In this document: positions 63,107 to 64,000 of the stretch, piece by piece
Layout of the letters: the number at the start of each line of letters is the position of its first letter
Numbering within the stretch: the first letter of the stretch is position 1
Assembly: GCA_027946355.1 (NCBI GenBank)
Contig: JAPEUS010000002.1
Coordinates: 2,108,001 to 2,172,000 of the forward strand
Direction of reading: 5' to 3'
Source: Collariella sp. IMI 366227
Taxonomy: Eukaryota; Ascomycota; Sordariomycetes; Sordariales; Chaetomiaceae
Length of the DNA stretch: 64,000 nt
Notes under the pieces: generated by a model
Seen by the model: only the letters and a program-made list of their open reading frames with translations
Databases searched by the model: none
What the model was told of the DNA's origin: nothing
Program-made: the position numbers and the translations under genes

Positions 63107-64000
63107 TCACGACCGGGCCGGGCTCGACGCCCATGTCGGCCATGCCGTCATGGTGTTGGAGTTGGTGGTGGTGGGGTGGTGGTCGTCCTCGTCGTCGTCA
63201 TCGTACTCGTCGTCCTCGTCCATTTGAGAGCCGAACTCGAGCTTCTCCTGCTGGGCAATAGCCTGCTGGGATACTATCTCGGCGAGGCGTTTGAGGCGGG
63301 GGTTTGGAGCCCTGGTATATCGTCAGTAATTATTGTGAAAGGGAGAAGAGTGGGGGTGGGGAAGGAACGTACACGACGGGGTGTACGTCTCGAGCGCGGT
63401 GATAACGCGGGGCTCGGCGATTTCGTACGGCCCGCTGTCGTCCATATCGACGGCGGGGAGGAGCAGCACGTCGCTCTTCTCGGTGACGCGCGACGCAACC
63501 GCCTTCATGATCTCGCCGTTGATGGGCTGCTCGTAGTCGGCGACCAGGTACTGGTTGAGGAGCTTCTGGATTTGATTGGGGGAGAGCCTGAAAGTAACTG
63601 TCAGTAACCGTTGTGGAAGAAGAAAAGAGTATCTGCGGGATACTACTTACATCCAGCAGATGTCCTGAATGATCTCGATGTCGTTCAGGGTCGCTTTCTT
63701 GAGCTGCAGAAGCTTGGTCGCTTGCTGGAAAGAGGTCAGTACTGCACCCGGTAGATTTTAAAAGACCCAAATATTCACCATCAAATGTTCAAGCTGCAGC
63801 GTGCCCTCAGGCATATCGTGGCTCTTGCACCACTCCTCAATGCGAGTGATGTTGTAGTTGATCTGCAGGCCACGCTTCCACGAGAGGAAGTTGCGGCGCA
63901 TGAGCAGATCATTGAAGGCCGTCACGCCCACCAGGCGGAGCAGCTCCGTGATGGTCTGGGTGATGATTGAGTCCTCCAGATAATAGCCCTTCATGGCGCG
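63107..64000 (-). CDS. Class V myosin heavy chain, C-terminal part of the globular tail (partial)
   Basis: The window edge cuts the gene. Four exons are visible: 63779-64000 (open at the edge), 63651-63724, 63375-63587 and 63107-63311. They encode the DIL (cargo-binding) domain: AFNDLLMRRNFLSWKRGLQI, YNITRIEEWCKSHDMPEGTL, QLEHLMQATKLLQLKKATLN and IIQDICWMLSPNQIQKLLNQ. The tail after the DIL domain is unusual, with GSQMDEDDEYDDDEDDHH, an acidic run followed by a Thr/Ser-rich end and TGA at 63107-63109. Class V myosins move vesicles and organelles along actin to the hyphal tip. The motor, IQ motifs and coiled coil must lie beyond position 64000 on the other side of the boundary. Confidence 0.94.

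Noticed and set aside
62616..63227. 203-codon Pro/His/Ser-rich plus-strand frame
   Set aside because: Created by a C/A-rich low-complexity tract and overlaps the myosin V 3' end on the other strand.
1..64000. Secondary-metabolite cluster, CRISPR array, prophage or viral insertion
   Set aside because: No polyketide or peptide synthase, no spaced direct repeats of CRISPR type and no viral genes were seen; the window is ordinary eukaryotic chromosome.

Overview
This window looks like nuclear DNA of a filamentous ascomycete, most likely a Sordariomycete (Sordariales-like). It is GC-rich and has many short introns (about 50-100 nt, GTRNGT...CTRAC...YAG). Its gene set is typical of those fungi: an Ams2/SPT21-type GATA factor, an IDI-4/JlbA-like bZIP, a Zn2Cys6 factor, ECM14, a Urg1-type GTP cyclohydrolase II-like protein, Rheb and class V myosin. 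Nothing bacterial, viral or CRISPR-like was seen. The species call is inference.

Layout. 1-8.2 kb: membrane-anchored ubiquitin protease (minus), divergent ALB1 (plus), a degenerate TCTCGG/CCGAA repeat patch, an intron-containing tRNA-Phe(GAA), a possible 27-residue spliced micro-ORF behind a TATA box, and a bZIP factor (minus). 8.2-20.5 kb: a partial RPA3 (plus), the Ams2/SPT21 GATA factor (minus), an AMID/AIFM2-like oxidoreductase with a broken reading frame (minus), and a basic hypothetical protein (minus). 21-31.2 kb: ECM14 pseudo-carboxypeptidase (plus), SYT1-like Arf GEF (plus), SRP72 (minus). 32-33.6 kb: a pogo-like transposase ORF with a perfect 60-bp internal tandem duplication. 33.7-39 kb: ABHD11-like hydrolase (plus), ribosomal protein S1 (minus), a small hypothetical gene (minus). 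39-41.7 kb is the longest gene-poor stretch. 41.8-50.5 kb: Urg1/URC1-like protein (minus), ELF1 (plus), uracil phosphoribosyltransferase (minus), WAPL (plus). 51-56.4 kb: Rheb (plus), seryl-tRNA synthetase (minus), Zn2Cys6 factor (minus). 58-64 kb: C78/ZUFSP-type protease (plus), HAM1 ITPase (minus), FAP7 (minus), and the C-terminus of myosin V (minus, running off the edge).

Most genes are independent housekeeping units, many in divergent pairs. Themes recur: translation and ribosome assembly (ALB1, RPS1, FAP7, SerRS, SRP72, tRNA-Phe), ubiquitin proteolysis (USP, C78 protease), chromatin and replication (Ams2/SPT21, WAPL, RPA3, ELF1) and pyrimidine/purine metabolism (Urg1-like, UPRTase, HAM1). 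The Urg1-like/UPRTase proximity may reflect the fungal uracil-degradation pathway.

The most striking property is technical or evolutionary. At least eight conserved genes are interrupted by single-base frame changes, many in short homopolymers, and coding sense resumes at once in another frame. This looks more like uncorrected indels in the assembly than true pseudogenes, and any annotation based on open frames alone will be wrong here. I did not find a convincing undescribed multi-gene system. The best novelty candidates are a 4-nt micro-exon, the micro-ORF, the repeat patch and the unRIPed-looking transposase.
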